From NCBI GenBank assembly GCA_050329955.1, contig JBHJOH010000076.1, positions 1-13,120 on the forward strand: a DNA stretch of 13,120 nt, in the 5' to 3' direction. Position 1 is the first letter of the stretch; each line of letters starts with the position of its first letter. The DNA comes from JAOUGY01 sp050329955. Lineage in GTDB: Bacteria > Actinomycetota > Acidimicrobiia > Spongiisociales > ZC4RG35. The position numbers and the translations under genes are program-made. The notes beneath the pieces were generated by a model. The model saw only the letters and a list, made by a program, of their open reading frames with translations. It did not search any database and was not told where the DNA came from. Positions 1-6,237 of this stretch are shown one piece after another.

Positions 1-747
1 GGGGCGTTTGCCCAGACTGTTGGCCACCGCCACGCCCAGATCCTCCGAGCTGACGTCGACGGCGAGGTCGGCGCCGATCCGCCGGGCCAGATCGAGGCGA
101 TCGGCGTCGACGTCGAGGCCGCTGATGCCCACCCAACCGGCACCGGCCGCCTGGGCGGCCAGAAGGCAGGCGAGGCCCCGGGGGCCGGGGCCGAGCACCA
201 GCACCCTCTCGCCGGGCACCAGCAACGGCAGCTCGACCGCCCAGGTACGCCCGTGAGCGAGGGTGTGGGCGAAGGTGGCGACCACCGCCGGGATGTCGTC
301 GGAGATGGGGTGAAGGCGGGCGTGCGGGTCGAGGTAGAGCCATTCTGCCAAGCCACCCCACAGGCCGGGGGGTTCGGTCGACGGCAGCGTGCCGTACATG
401 TTGTGGGGTCGGCGGAAGGTGCACGATGCCAGTCCGTTGCGGCACGACGAACAGGCGCCACACCGGATGACCGGTTCCACGATGACCCTCGTCCCGATGG
501 GGAGGTCGATCGACCCGTCCAGGTGATCGGCGATACGGCCCACCACCTGCTGACCGGGGATGAGGGGGTACACCAGGTCGGAACGGTCGCCCCGCCAGGC
601 CTGGACCTCGGCGCCGGAGAGTCCGGTGGCTTCGACGGCCAGCCATCCACCGGCGCCGACCGAGCGGGCGACGAGACGCGTCGCCGCCAGCCGTCTCGGC
701 TCCACGAGCATCATCGCCTTGACGTCGGTCACCGTGGCACCCCACAT
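1..747 (-). CDS. Zinc-type (MDR) alcohol dehydrogenase-like protein, N-terminal 249 residues, runs off the window
   Basis: Medium-chain dehydrogenase/reductase fold, probably an NAD(P)-dependent oxidoreductase. The N-terminal catalytic domain (about residues 9-160) has the structural-zinc cysteines C96, C99, C102 and C109 (last spacing six residues rather than the usual seven). The Rossmann motif GPGPRG is at 186-191, with an acidic residue (D212 or D214) near the end of the next strand. Unusually, the catalytic-zinc positions are changed: the normal GLCGTD cysteine is S44 in GLSGAE, and the normal GHE is GQQ (Q66, Q67). Family membership is clear, but ordinary zinc-dependent alcohol oxidation is doubtful. 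The ATG at 747 is preceded by GGTGGAG; a GTG at 732 (VTDVKAM) fits the usual family N-terminus and may be the true start. The gene lies 95 bp after the aminotransferase on the same strand. The C-terminus is outside the window. Confidence 0.88.
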   Translation of the reverse strand, partial: MWGATVTDVKAMMLVEPRRLAATRLVARSVGAGGWLAVEATGLSGAEVQAWRGDRSDLVYPLIPGQQVVGRIADHLDGSIDLPIGTRVIVEPVIRCGACSSCRNGLASCTFRRPHNMYGTLPSTEPPGLWGGLAEWLYLDPHARLHPISDDIPAVVATFAHTLAHGRTWAVELPLLVPGERVLVLGPGPRGLACLLAAQAAGAGWVGISGLDVDADRLDLARRIGADLAVDVSSEDLGVAVANSLGKRP

Positions 748-765
748 TCACTCCACCCCCTGACC

Positions 766-825
766 CGGCATTTCATCCCGGCTGTCCATCCGGCGTTCAT
801 CCCGCCCGACCAGCCGGCATTCGCC
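766..825. repeat. Imperfect 12-nt tandem repeat between aminotransferase and dehydrogenase genes
   Basis: About five units of 12-13 nt with rough consensus CGGCNTTCATCC lie in the 97-nt gap. Units begin at 766, 779, 791, 803 and 815; the fourth is poorly conserved. No function is evident; it may be decayed repeat DNA. Confidence 0.45.
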
Positions 826-828
826 GGC
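813..828 (-). terminator. Hairpin after aminotransferase stop codon
   Basis: GCCGGC, loop ATTC, GCCGGC form a perfect 6-bp GC stem 15 nt beyond the aminotransferase stop. There is no T-run after it, so intrinsic termination is uncertain; it could instead stabilise the mRNA end. Confidence 0.35.
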
Positions 829-842
829 CCCGCAAACGGCTG

Positions 843-2033
843 TTAGCCGAGCAGATCTTGGACCCTCTCCAACCCTCTCACCAAATCGTCGTCCCCCAGG
901 GCATAGCTGAAGCGGGCGTATCCGGGGGCCCCGAAGGCTTCGCCGGGCACGGCGGCAGCGTCGGCTTCATCGAGGATGAGCGAGCACAGATCCATGCTCG
1001 ACTCGATCTGGCGGCCCTTGATCTCGGTTCCCAACAGTCCCCGGAAGTCGGGGAAACAGTAGAAGGCGCCGGTCGGCTCCACACACGTGACTCCGGGGAT
1101 GGCGTCGAGCATCGAGTGCATCAGCCTGCGGCGCCGGTCGAAGGCCACCTTCATGTCCTCGACGGGATCCATCGGTCCGAGCAGCGCCGCCAGCGCAGCA
1201 CGCTGGGTGACGTTGGCGACGTTGGAGGTGGCATGGGACTGGAGGTTGCCGGCGGCCTTGATCACGTCGTTGGGGCCGATCATCCAGCCGACCCGCCAGC
1301 CCGTCATCGCATAGGTCTTGGCGACACCGTGCACGATGACCCAGCGGTCCTCGAGTTCGGGTGCCACCACGGGGATCGACGAGAAGGCGGTGTCGCCGTA
1401 GATGAGGTACTGGTAGATCTCATCGGTCATCACCCAGATGCCCCGCTCGCCGGCCCAACGGCCGATCTCGGCGGTCTCCTCGGGGGTGTAGACGGCACCG
1501 GTGGGGTTGGACGGAGACACGAACACCAGCAGCTTGGTGCGGTCGGTGGTGGCTGCTTCGAGCTGTTCGACGGTGACCTTGAAGCCCGACGCCGAATCGG
1601 TGGGAATCGACACCGGCTTGCCACCGGCCAGCAGCACCGCTTCGGGGTAGGTGACCCAGTAGGGGGCGGGAATCAGAACCTCGTCGCCCTCGTCGACCAG
1701 GGCGGCGAAGCTCTGGTAGACCGCCTGCTTTCCACCGTTGGTGACCAGCACCTGCCCGGGGCTCACGCTGGGCCCACCGTCGCGTCGCGTCACCATGGCG
1801 ATCGCTTCGCGCAGTTCGGCCAGACCGGCGTTGGCGGTGTACTTGTGGTTCCTGGGGTCACGGCATGCCTCGACCGCCGCCTCCACGATGTGCGCCGGCG
1901 TGGGGAAGTCGGGCTCGCCCGCTCCGTACGACACCACATCGCGGCCCGTGGCCTTGAGCTCGCGCGCCCTGTTGCTGATCGCCATGGTGGCGGACTCCTC
2001 GATGGCGCCCACCCGTGCTGCTATCCGTGCCAT
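843..2033 (-). CDS. Pyridoxal-phosphate-dependent class I aminotransferase (aspartate aminotransferase-like)
   Basis: A 396-residue fold-type I aminotransferase of the aspartate aminotransferase Ib kind, transferring an amino group between an amino acid and a 2-oxoacid in the cytoplasm. Visible motifs are YGAGEPDFPTP (36-46) at the substrate end, Y125/W126 stacking on the cofactor, SNPTGA with N176, TDEIY with D204 and Y207, the Schiff-base lysine K239 in AKTYAMTGWRVG, and the carboxylate-binding arginine R374 in ARFSYALG. Full family length and all key residues are present. The start at 2033 is chosen because it has GGAG elements just upstream and matches the family N-terminus; longer readings in this frame overlap the neighbouring gene and are Arg/His-rich nonsense. 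Its start lies 32 nt after the stop of the upstream gene. Exact substrate (aspartate, tyrosine or other) cannot be told from sequence. Confidence 0.95.
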   Translation of the reverse strand: MARIAARVGAIEESATMAISNRARELKATGRDVVSYGAGEPDFPTPAHIVEAAVEACRDPRNHKYTANAGLAELREAIAMVTRRDGGPSVSPGQVLVTNGGKQAVYQSFAALVDEGDEVLIPAPYWVTYPEAVLLAGGKPVSIPTDSASGFKVTVEQLEAATTDRTKLLVFVSPSNPTGAVYTPEETAEIGRWAGERGIWVMTDEIYQYLIYGDTAFSSIPVVAPELEDRWVIVHGVAKTYAMTGWRVGWMIGPNDVIKAAGNLQSHATSNVANVTQRAALAALLGPMDPVEDMKVAFDRRRRLMHSMLDAIPGVTCVEPTGAFYCFPDFRGLLGTEIKGRQIESSMDLCSLILDEADAAAVPGEAFGAPGYARFSYALGDDDLVRGLERVQDLLG

Positions 2034-2062
2034 GTCTCCGCACTCCGAGGTCGATTGGGGCG

Positions 2063-2068
2063 ACGTTA
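2063..2068 (-). promoter_or_regulatory. Candidate -10 box for the aminotransferase
   Basis: TAACGT fits the actinobacterial TANNNT -10 pattern and would give a leader of about 25 nt carrying GGAG. It includes the TAA stop of the upstream gene. No clear -35 is seen, and read-through from upstream is equally possible. Confidence 0.3.
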
Positions 2069-2707
2069 GTGCGGGTGGGAGGCTCCGGATTCCGGCTGTT
2101 CGACCCGAACCATCCACTCGGCGATCAGAAAGCGCGGTCCGGCCCAGGCACCCAGGTCCGTCACGGGGTCGGCCAGCACGACCGGCCGAGCGGAACCGGT
2201 GAAGGCGGCAGCCCCTGCCGCCGAGGTCCACACGGTGGTGCCGATGGTGGCGGCCACCGGTATCAGGGCGGCGTCGGCGCCGGCCGGGTCGCCGGACTCG
2301 ACACCCACGCCCAGGTCTTCGAGGCCGCGGGCGACCACGGCGCTCTTGGTGACGATGCTGAGGGCTTCGGCGGTGATGGTGGCGAGGGTCTCGACGATGC
2401 GGCGACTCGACGGACCCATCGAGGTGACCCCGATGCGGGTGATGCCCGCCAGGGCGATGGCGGCCTGGTCCGCCCACGAGTTGTCGGCTGCCTCGTGGCG
2501 GATGTCATCCATCGACGCCCCCGCCACGATCACCCGCTCTGCGAACCACAGGGCGGCGGCGGTGTCGGCCCGGGCCTCGGCGAGTTCGGAGGCGACCAGG
2601 TTCCAACGCGAGCGCTCTGTCGACATCAGGTCGGTGGAGAGACGAACCAGCGTGGTGCGCGGATCACGCCACGATCCGGTGGTGAAGGCGAAGATGTCGG
2701 GTTCCAT
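2066..2707 (-). CDS. Unrecognised 213-aa protein with faint eIF2B/MtnA-like C-terminal half
   Basis: I do not recognise this 213-residue protein with confidence. It has no signal peptide or membrane segment. The N-terminal 90 residues look helical and Ala-rich (for example AEARADTAAALWFAERV around 43-60). From about 90 on, the order of elements recalls the eIF2B alpha / methylthioribose-1-phosphate isomerase Rossmann domain: VTSMGPSS (94-101) followed by a helix, a short ARGLEDLGVGVE segment, GADAAL (143-148), IGTTVW (155-160), and PVVLADP (175-181). That resemblance is by eye only, and the region is shorter than in true family members. The start is the only ATG/GTG/TTG reachable in frame after the preceding stop; its ribosome site is weak (GAG 7 nt upstream). 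It lies between an LEA-like gene and an aminotransferase, which does not settle a function. Confidence 0.7.
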   Translation of the reverse strand: MEPDIFAFTTGSWRDPRTTLVRLSTDLMSTERSRWNLVASELAEARADTAAALWFAERVIVAGASMDDIRHEAADNSWADQAAIALAGITRIGVTSMGPSSRRIVETLATITAEALSIVTKSAVVARGLEDLGVGVESGDPAGADAALIPVAATIGTTVWTSAAGAAAFTGSARPVVLADPVTDLGAWAGPRFLIAEWMVRVEQPESGASHPH

Positions 2708-2742
2708 GGTGGACTCGATCGTGACGACGGGCCGACGCGGAT

Positions 2743-2787
2743 GGAGCCTGGCGGCCGCGCCACGATGGGCGCCGACCGCCAGGCTCC
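2743..2787 (-). terminator. Long perfect-stem hairpin between LEA-like gene and downstream gene
   Basis: GGAGCCTGGCGG (2743-2754) pairs perfectly with CCGCCAGGCTCC (2776-2787). Inside it GCGCC (2757-2761) pairs with GGCGC (2768-2772), giving a stacked two-part stem 23 nt after the LEA-like stop codon. It lacks a T-run, so it may be a Rho-independent-like terminator of the T-less actinobacterial kind, or an mRNA stabiliser. It may also set different expression for the genes on either side. Confidence 0.55.
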
Positions 2788-2809
2788 GGGTTCGTCGATG
2801 GTCGTGCGG

Positions 2810-3295
2810 TCAGTTGCCCGGGGCAACCTCGCCGGCGGCGTCAGCGGCGGCGTCAGCGGCGGCGTCCTTGGCGGCCTCAGCAACTTCGCCTGCCGTCTCC
2901 TGGGCGGTATCGACAGCTTCCGTAGCGGTGTCCTGGACGGTCTCGGCGGCGCCGGCGGCAGCGTCCTTGGCTGTCTCGACCGCGTCCGTAGCGGCGTCCT
3001 TGATCGAGTCGGTACCGCCACCGCGCACGTCTTCGATCTTGTCCTCGACCTTTTCCCAGGCCTCGCCGGCAGCTTCCTTGACCTTCTCGGCGGCCTCCTT
3101 GGTCTCTTCGACCACCTTGTCCATCATCGGCTTGGCCTTCTCGGCCAGGTCGCCCGCCTCTTCCTTCACCTTCTCGAAGGTCTCGCCCGCCACCGTCTTT
3201 GCCTTGTCGACCATCGGCGCGGCCTTCTCGCTCAATCCGGCGGCTTCGGTCTTCGCCTGCCCGAACAGCTTCTTGATCGTGTCCATGAGTCCCAT
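2810..3295 (-). CDS. LEA-like / apolipoprotein-like Ala-Glu-Lys-rich helical protein
   Basis: A 161-residue, very hydrophilic, low-complexity protein. Residues 5-90 are built of loosely repeated 11-residue-style amphipathic units of the KAKxxAGExxEKVKEEAG type, with positively and negatively charged residues alternating. After a GGG hinge at 92-94, residues 95-157 are Ala/Asp/Glu/Thr-rich (TAKDAAAGAAETV and similar). This composition is typical of late-embryogenesis-abundant group 3/4-like and related bacterial stress proteins, thought to fold on drying or at membranes and protect them; that role is inference. There is no signal peptide. The start is well fixed: AAGGAG sits 7 nt before the ATG at 3295 (a second ATG at 3286 lacks this). 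The downstream gene is in the same frame after the TGA. Because of its composition the opposite strand is open for a long stretch, which is not a gene. Confidence 0.82.
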   Translation of the reverse strand: MGLMDTIKKLFGQAKTEAAGLSEKAAPMVDKAKTVAGETFEKVKEEAGDLAEKAKPMMDKVVEETKEAAEKVKEAAGEAWEKVEDKIEDVRGGGTDSIKDAATDAVETAKDAAAGAAETVQDTATEAVDTAQETAGEVAEAAKDAAADAAADAAGEVAPGN

Positions 3296-3320
3296 GCGTG
3301 AGCTCCTTCTCTCCGAAGAG

Positions 3321-3326
3321 ATCGTA
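3321..3326 (-). promoter_or_regulatory. Candidate -10 box for the LEA-like gene
   Basis: TACGAT matches TANNNT and would start a leader of roughly 20 nt containing the AAGGAG site at 3303-3308. A small TCTC-TTCG-GAGA hairpin (3310-3321) overlaps its edge. No convincing -35 is visible. Confidence 0.4.
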
Positions 3327-3357
3327 CTGATGCAAAGAGACGGCTGCCGGCTGATGG

Positions 3358-3392
3358 GAGTGACGAGCGACGAGCGACGAGCTACGAGCTCA
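3358..3392. repeat. Degenerate heptamer tandem repeat (GAGCGAC/GAGCTAC), copy 1
   Basis: Five consecutive 7-nt units read GAGTGAC, GAGCGAC, GAGCGAC, GAGCTAC and GAGCTCA. The last overlaps the stop codon of the nuclease lipoprotein gene and the rest fill the gap before the LEA-like promoter. It is the same repeat family as the array at 6062-6110. Confidence 0.75.
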
Positions 3393-4313
3393 ACCCCGAT
3401 ATCCCATGTGATCGACGATCCTGCCAGCGGGGTCGAGCAGGAGGGCGGTGTCGCCGCCGTTGTTCCAGACGGGGCCGTCGGCGCACCAGGCGAGGGCGTT
3501 GCGGGGTGGGTCACAGCCGGCGCTCACCTCCAGGCTGTCGCCGGCGTCGAGGATGATGCCGTTGGGGAAGACGAAGCGGTTGGCGGTGGACTCGTCACGG
3601 AGCACGAATCCGCTCAGGTCGGCGGCCTGGTCGGAGCGGTTGGTGATCTCGACGATCTCGAGGTCGAGGGCGTCTTCGTCGGGCCCGGGCGGGTTCTCGT
3701 CGATCCGGGTGATCTCGAGGTCGGGAATCGGCCCTCCACCGCACACGTCGGGCGACCACAGCCCGGCGGCGGCGGACTCGGCGGTGTCCTGGGCGTCGGT
3801 CAGCTCGTCGATGAAGGCGTGGTCGCCGGAGATCACGATGGCGAGACCGGTCTGCACCTGGGCCAGATTGACGTAGCCGTCCTCGGTGAACACGTGGGCG
3901 AGGAGACGGTCGAACTGGTCGCGTGGTTCTGCTTCCAGACCGAGCGCCACCACTTCACCCTCCAGGTTCTCCAACGCCTGGCGGCTGACGTCGCCCAGGC
4001 ATTCGTCCCGCTCGGGAGCGTTGATTCCCAGGAGCCGGACCCGTTCCTCCCGGCCGTCGAGTTCCACGATCAGCGAGTCGCCGTCGTCGACGTGGATGAC
4101 CGTGACATCGACCAGTTGGATGCCATCGGTGTCGAGATCGCTCCCTTCGATGGGAACCGGTCCGGCGTCGGGTTGCTCCGGGGGTGCAGAAGGCGTCGGG
4201 TTGGACGGGAGCGGGACTGCACTCGCCTCTGAAGTCGGCACGGTGTCAGTGCTGGCTGGGGTGGCGCAGCCAGCGAGCAGCGCCATCAGCACGACCGCCT
4301 CAACGCGCCGCAT
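3390..4313 (-). CDS. Lipoprotein with thermonuclease (SNase) domain and lamin-tail domain
   Basis: A 307-residue predicted extracytoplasmic lipoprotein. The signal peptide ends in lipobox LLAG-C with C16 as the lipidated cysteine, followed by a Thr/Ser/Pro-rich linker to about residue 60. Residues 67-160 form a staphylococcal-nuclease-like domain: VDDGDS (75-80), RVRLLGINAPE with R93 and E101, and FDRLLAH with R136. These match the catalytic Arg-Glu-Arg of SNase (R35, E43, R87), so calcium-dependent DNA/RNA cleavage outside the cell is likely; the calcium-ligand Asp of DTPE is N98 here. Residues 197-305 look like a lamin-tail domain (LEIVEITNRS, DLSGFVLRD, FPNGIILDAGDSLEV), a beta-sandwich often joined to secreted nucleases. 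The ATG at 4313 overlaps the flavoprotein gene's end by 14 nt, so translation is probably coupled. Longer starts give shadow sequence without a signal peptide. Confidence 0.92.
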   Translation of the reverse strand: MRRVEAVVLMALLAGCATPASTDTVPTSEASAVPLPSNPTPSAPPEQPDAGPVPIEGSDLDTDGIQLVDVTVIHVDDGDSLIVELDGREERVRLLGINAPERDECLGDVSRQALENLEGEVVALGLEAEPRDQFDRLLAHVFTEDGYVNLAQVQTGLAIVISGDHAFIDELTDAQDTAESAAAGLWSPDVCGGGPIPDLEITRIDENPPGPDEDALDLEIVEITNRSDQAADLSGFVLRDESTANRFVFPNGIILDAGDSLEVSAGCDPPRNALAWCADGPVWNNGGDTALLLDPAGRIVDHMGYRG

Positions 4314-5652
4314 CGGCCGCCTCCCGGGCGGCGATGTGGATGAGGTCCCACACGCCCGAGAACGGCGGTGCGTAGGCGAGGTCGGTCCAGGACAGGTCGT
4401 CGGCGGTGACGGAGTTCCAGATGGCGGTGGCGAAGACGTCGATGCGTTTGGCCGCTCCCGGACCGCCCACGATCTGGGCGCCGAGCAGCCGTCCGGTGCC
4501 ACGTTCGGCCACCGCCCGGATGGTGATGGCCGTGGCCGAAGGCCAGTAGCCGGCGGTGGTGGTGCCACGGGCGGTGCCCTCCACCGCGTCGAATCCGGCG
4601 GCGATTGCGTCGGCGAGCCGAAGGCCGGTCGATGCCACCTCGGTCTCGCACACCTTGGTGATCGAAGTCCCCAGGACCCCGGGGAAGGTGGCGGACCCGC
4701 CGCCGATGTCGATCCCGGCCACCCGGCCGCTCTTGTTGGCGATGGTGCCGAGGTGGTAGTTCACGGGTTTACCGGTGAGGCGGTGCGGAGCCTCGGCGCA
4801 ATCGCCCGCCGCCCACACCCCATCAATCGAGGTGCGCTGGCGGGTGTCGACGGCAATGGCGCCGGTTTCGCCCAGGGCGACACCCGCATCGGCGGCGATC
4901 CGCACCTCGGGTCTGCTTCCCAGACCCATGATCACCACATCGGCGGGGTGGGTTTCGCCGTCGACGCAGCCGACGCTCACCACCTGCTCCGCCCCGTTGA
5001 TACAACGGACCCGGGTGTTGGTGACCACCCGGATACCCATCCCGGCCATGGACTCGACCAGCATCGCCGCCAGGTCGGGATCGATGCTTCGTTCCAGCAC
5101 CGACGCACCCGAGGTGAGCACCGTCACATCCCAACCCTGATGGTGGAATGCTTCGGCTGCCTCGAGGCCGATGTACCCGCCGCCGATGACAACGGCCGAC
5201 CCGGGGCCCGTCTCGGCGATGGCACGCAGGCGGGCGGCATCATCGAGGGTGCGGAGTTCGTGCACCCCGGGGAGGTCGATCCCGGTGATGTCGGGCCGGA
5301 TTGCGGCGGCGCCCATCCCCAGCATGAGCAGGTCGAATGGTTCCTGGCGTTCGACCCCGGCGTCGAGGTCCGACACCGTCACCACCCGCCTGTCGAGGTC
5401 GATCGAGGTGACCTCGTGGCGGATGTGAACCGCGATGTCCATTGCGGCGAACTGGGCGGGGGAACGGGCCACCAGTCGCTCCAACGGGTCGACGTATCCG
5501 GCCACGTGGTACGGCTCCCCACAGGCCGAATAGCTGACCCACGACGAGCGTTCGAAGGCCACGATCTCGAGATCGGAGGCCGGTCGGCGTCGACGGGCCT
5601 GGCTGGCGGCCGACATGCCGGCGGCATCGCCGCCGACCACCACCAGCTTCAT
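4300..5652 (-). CDS. FAD-dependent pyridine nucleotide-disulfide oxidoreductase (CoA-disulfide reductase/NADH oxidase-like)
   Basis: A 450-residue cytoplasmic flavoprotein of the single-cysteine disulfide reductase group (CoA-disulfide reductase, NADH oxidase/peroxidase, persulfide reductase). The FAD-binding motif GGDAAG is at 7-12. The single redox cysteine is C44 in YSACGEPY, the group's signature. The NAD(P)-binding motif VVIGGGYIGLEAA is at 154-166, and the second FAD motif VWAAGDCAEA at 279-288. The C-terminal dimerisation domain contains YAPPFSGVWD (427-436), whose tyrosine helps reduce CoA-SS-CoA in characterised relatives. There is no fused rhodanese. The start is fixed by an ATGA overlap with the preceding LapA gene, and the end overlaps the nuclease lipoprotein by 14 nt, so three genes form a tight translational unit. 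CoA disulfide, polysulfide or oxygen are all possible electron acceptors. Confidence 0.93.
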   Translation of the reverse strand: MKLVVVGGDAAGMSAASQARRRRPASDLEIVAFERSSWVSYSACGEPYHVAGYVDPLERLVARSPAQFAAMDIAVHIRHEVTSIDLDRRVVTVSDLDAGVERQEPFDLLMLGMGAAAIRPDITGIDLPGVHELRTLDDAARLRAIAETGPGSAVVIGGGYIGLEAAEAFHHQGWDVTVLTSGASVLERSIDPDLAAMLVESMAGMGIRVVTNTRVRCINGAEQVVSVGCVDGETHPADVVIMGLGSRPEVRIAADAGVALGETGAIAVDTRQRTSIDGVWAAGDCAEAPHRLTGKPVNYHLGTIANKSGRVAGIDIGGGSATFPGVLGTSITKVCETEVASTGLRLADAIAAGFDAVEGTARGTTTAGYWPSATAITIRAVAERGTGRLLGAQIVGGPGAAKRIDVFATAIWNSVTADDLSWTDLAYAPPFSGVWDLIHIAAREAADAAR

Positions 5653-6026
5653 TTGTTCTGCTCGCGCAGTGCTTTCAGCTCGCGCTTCTCGGCGAGGCGC
5701 TTGCGGCGCCGCCGCCGGAGGATCAGCCCCAGGATCTGGTCGAGCACCACCGTGACGGCCACCACTCCGGCGATGATGAGCGCCAGCGGAAACTCGCCCT
5801 CCCAGTTCATGAACCTGAGCTCCACGTTCTGGGTGTTCTGCACCGTGAACAGCACCACCAGCACCGAGATGATCAGGAACAGGATCAACCCGAACGGCAC
5901 CTCGGTACCGGCGTTGACGGCCGGCGGCAGCTCTCTCCTGTGCTTGGGGGCCGGTTCGGAGAACTGCGGCTCCTCGAAGGTCTCTTCTTCGATCGGTATG
6001 CCGTCGTCGGGACGTTCGTCGCTCAT
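5649..6026 (-). CDS. LapA-domain (DUF1049) small inner-membrane protein
   Basis: A 125-residue membrane protein. An acidic, disordered N-terminus (1-40, Glu/Asp/Pro-rich) precedes two transmembrane helices (about 44-62 and 80-101). Between them lies FTVQNTQNVELRFMNW, the typical LapA/DUF1049 linker with its QNxxxVxxxF pattern. The C-terminus is strongly basic (RRRRRKRLAEKRELKALREQ) and likely a cytoplasmic helix. In Escherichia coli the family member acts with LapB in controlling LPS synthesis; that job cannot apply to an LPS-less actinobacterium, so its role here is unknown. The ATG at 6026 has no Shine-Dalgarno site but has TACCCT 7 nt upstream, suggesting a leaderless mRNA; longer in-frame readings run into the heptamer repeat. 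ATGA overlap with the flavoprotein gene implies co-translation. Confidence 0.88.
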   Translation of the reverse strand: MSDERPDDGIPIEEETFEEPQFSEPAPKHRRELPPAVNAGTEVPFGLILFLIISVLVVLFTVQNTQNVELRFMNWEGEFPLALIIAGVVAVTVVLDQILGLILRRRRRKRLAEKRELKALREQNK

Positions 6027-6033
6027 GTCACGA

Positions 6034-6039
6034 AGGGTA
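6034..6039 (-). promoter_or_regulatory. Candidate leaderless -10 box of the LapA-flavoprotein-nuclease operon
   Basis: TACCCT (TANNNT) ends 7 nt before the ATG at 6026, the distance expected if transcription starts at the start codon. No ribosome-binding site is present between them, which fits a leaderless transcript. Confidence 0.5.
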
Positions 6040-6061
6040 GACCGCTCGGATGGGAGCAGGA

Positions 6062-6110
6062 GAGCTACGAGCTTCGAGCTTCGAGCTTCGAGCTTCGAGC
6101 TTCGAGCAAG
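6062..6110. repeat. Heptamer tandem repeat GAGCTTC, copy 2
   Basis: Five perfect GAGCTTC units (6069-6103) are flanked by one GAGCTAC (6062-6068) and one GAGCAAG (6104-6110). The array lies just upstream of the LapA promoter in a gap free of genes. Seven is not divisible by three evenly across units, so it reads as SSFELRA-type periodic peptide in long open frames on either strand; those are not real proteins. The same heptamer family occurs at 3358-3392. Confidence 0.9.
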
Positions 6111-6181
6111 TCTTGCCACCAGCTCCAGGTTCCTCGGCCTGCCACTCGACCACGTATCACGAGTGCCGGCGGGGGGTCACA

Positions 6182-6198
6182 AGGGGGTCGCGCCCCCT
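6182..6198 (-). terminator. Short GC hairpin at the pseudogene end
   Basis: AGGGGG (6182-6187) pairs with CCCCCT (6193-6198) around a 5-nt loop. On the transcribed strand it is followed by TTGTGA, so only a weak T-run. It could end the MFS transcript and separate it from the LapA operon. Confidence 0.4.
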
Positions 6199-6207
6199 CC
6201 AATGTCG

Positions 6208-6237
6208 AACGTCCATCGATCCAACGTCCATCGATCC
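6208..6237. repeat. 15-bp tandem direct repeat
   Basis: AACGTCCATCGATCC occurs twice head to tail (6208-6222, 6223-6237), in the tail of the pseudogene beyond the end of homology with the intact transporter. Like the nearby heptamers, it looks like expanding intergenic repeat DNA. Confidence 0.85.

Noticed and set aside
2034..2477. N-terminal extension of the aminotransferase in its own frame
   Set aside because: It is Arg/His/Gly nonsense overlapping the neighbouring gene, and family alignment begins at the ATG at 2033, which has GGAG upstream.
3310..3321. TTCG-loop mini-hairpin before the LEA-like ribosome site, considered as a regulatory RNA element
   Set aside because: The stem is only four base pairs and overlaps the likely -10 box, so it would not be fully transcribed.
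2199..4232. A 677-codon open frame on the plus strand
   Set aside because: It lies opposite the LEA-like, nuclease-lipoprotein and eIF2B-like genes. Its Ala/Ser-rich repeats simply mirror the LEA-like coding repeats, and its residues show no family pattern.
6062..6110. Possible CRISPR array
   Set aside because: Units are only 7 nt with no spacers; it is a simple tandem repeat.
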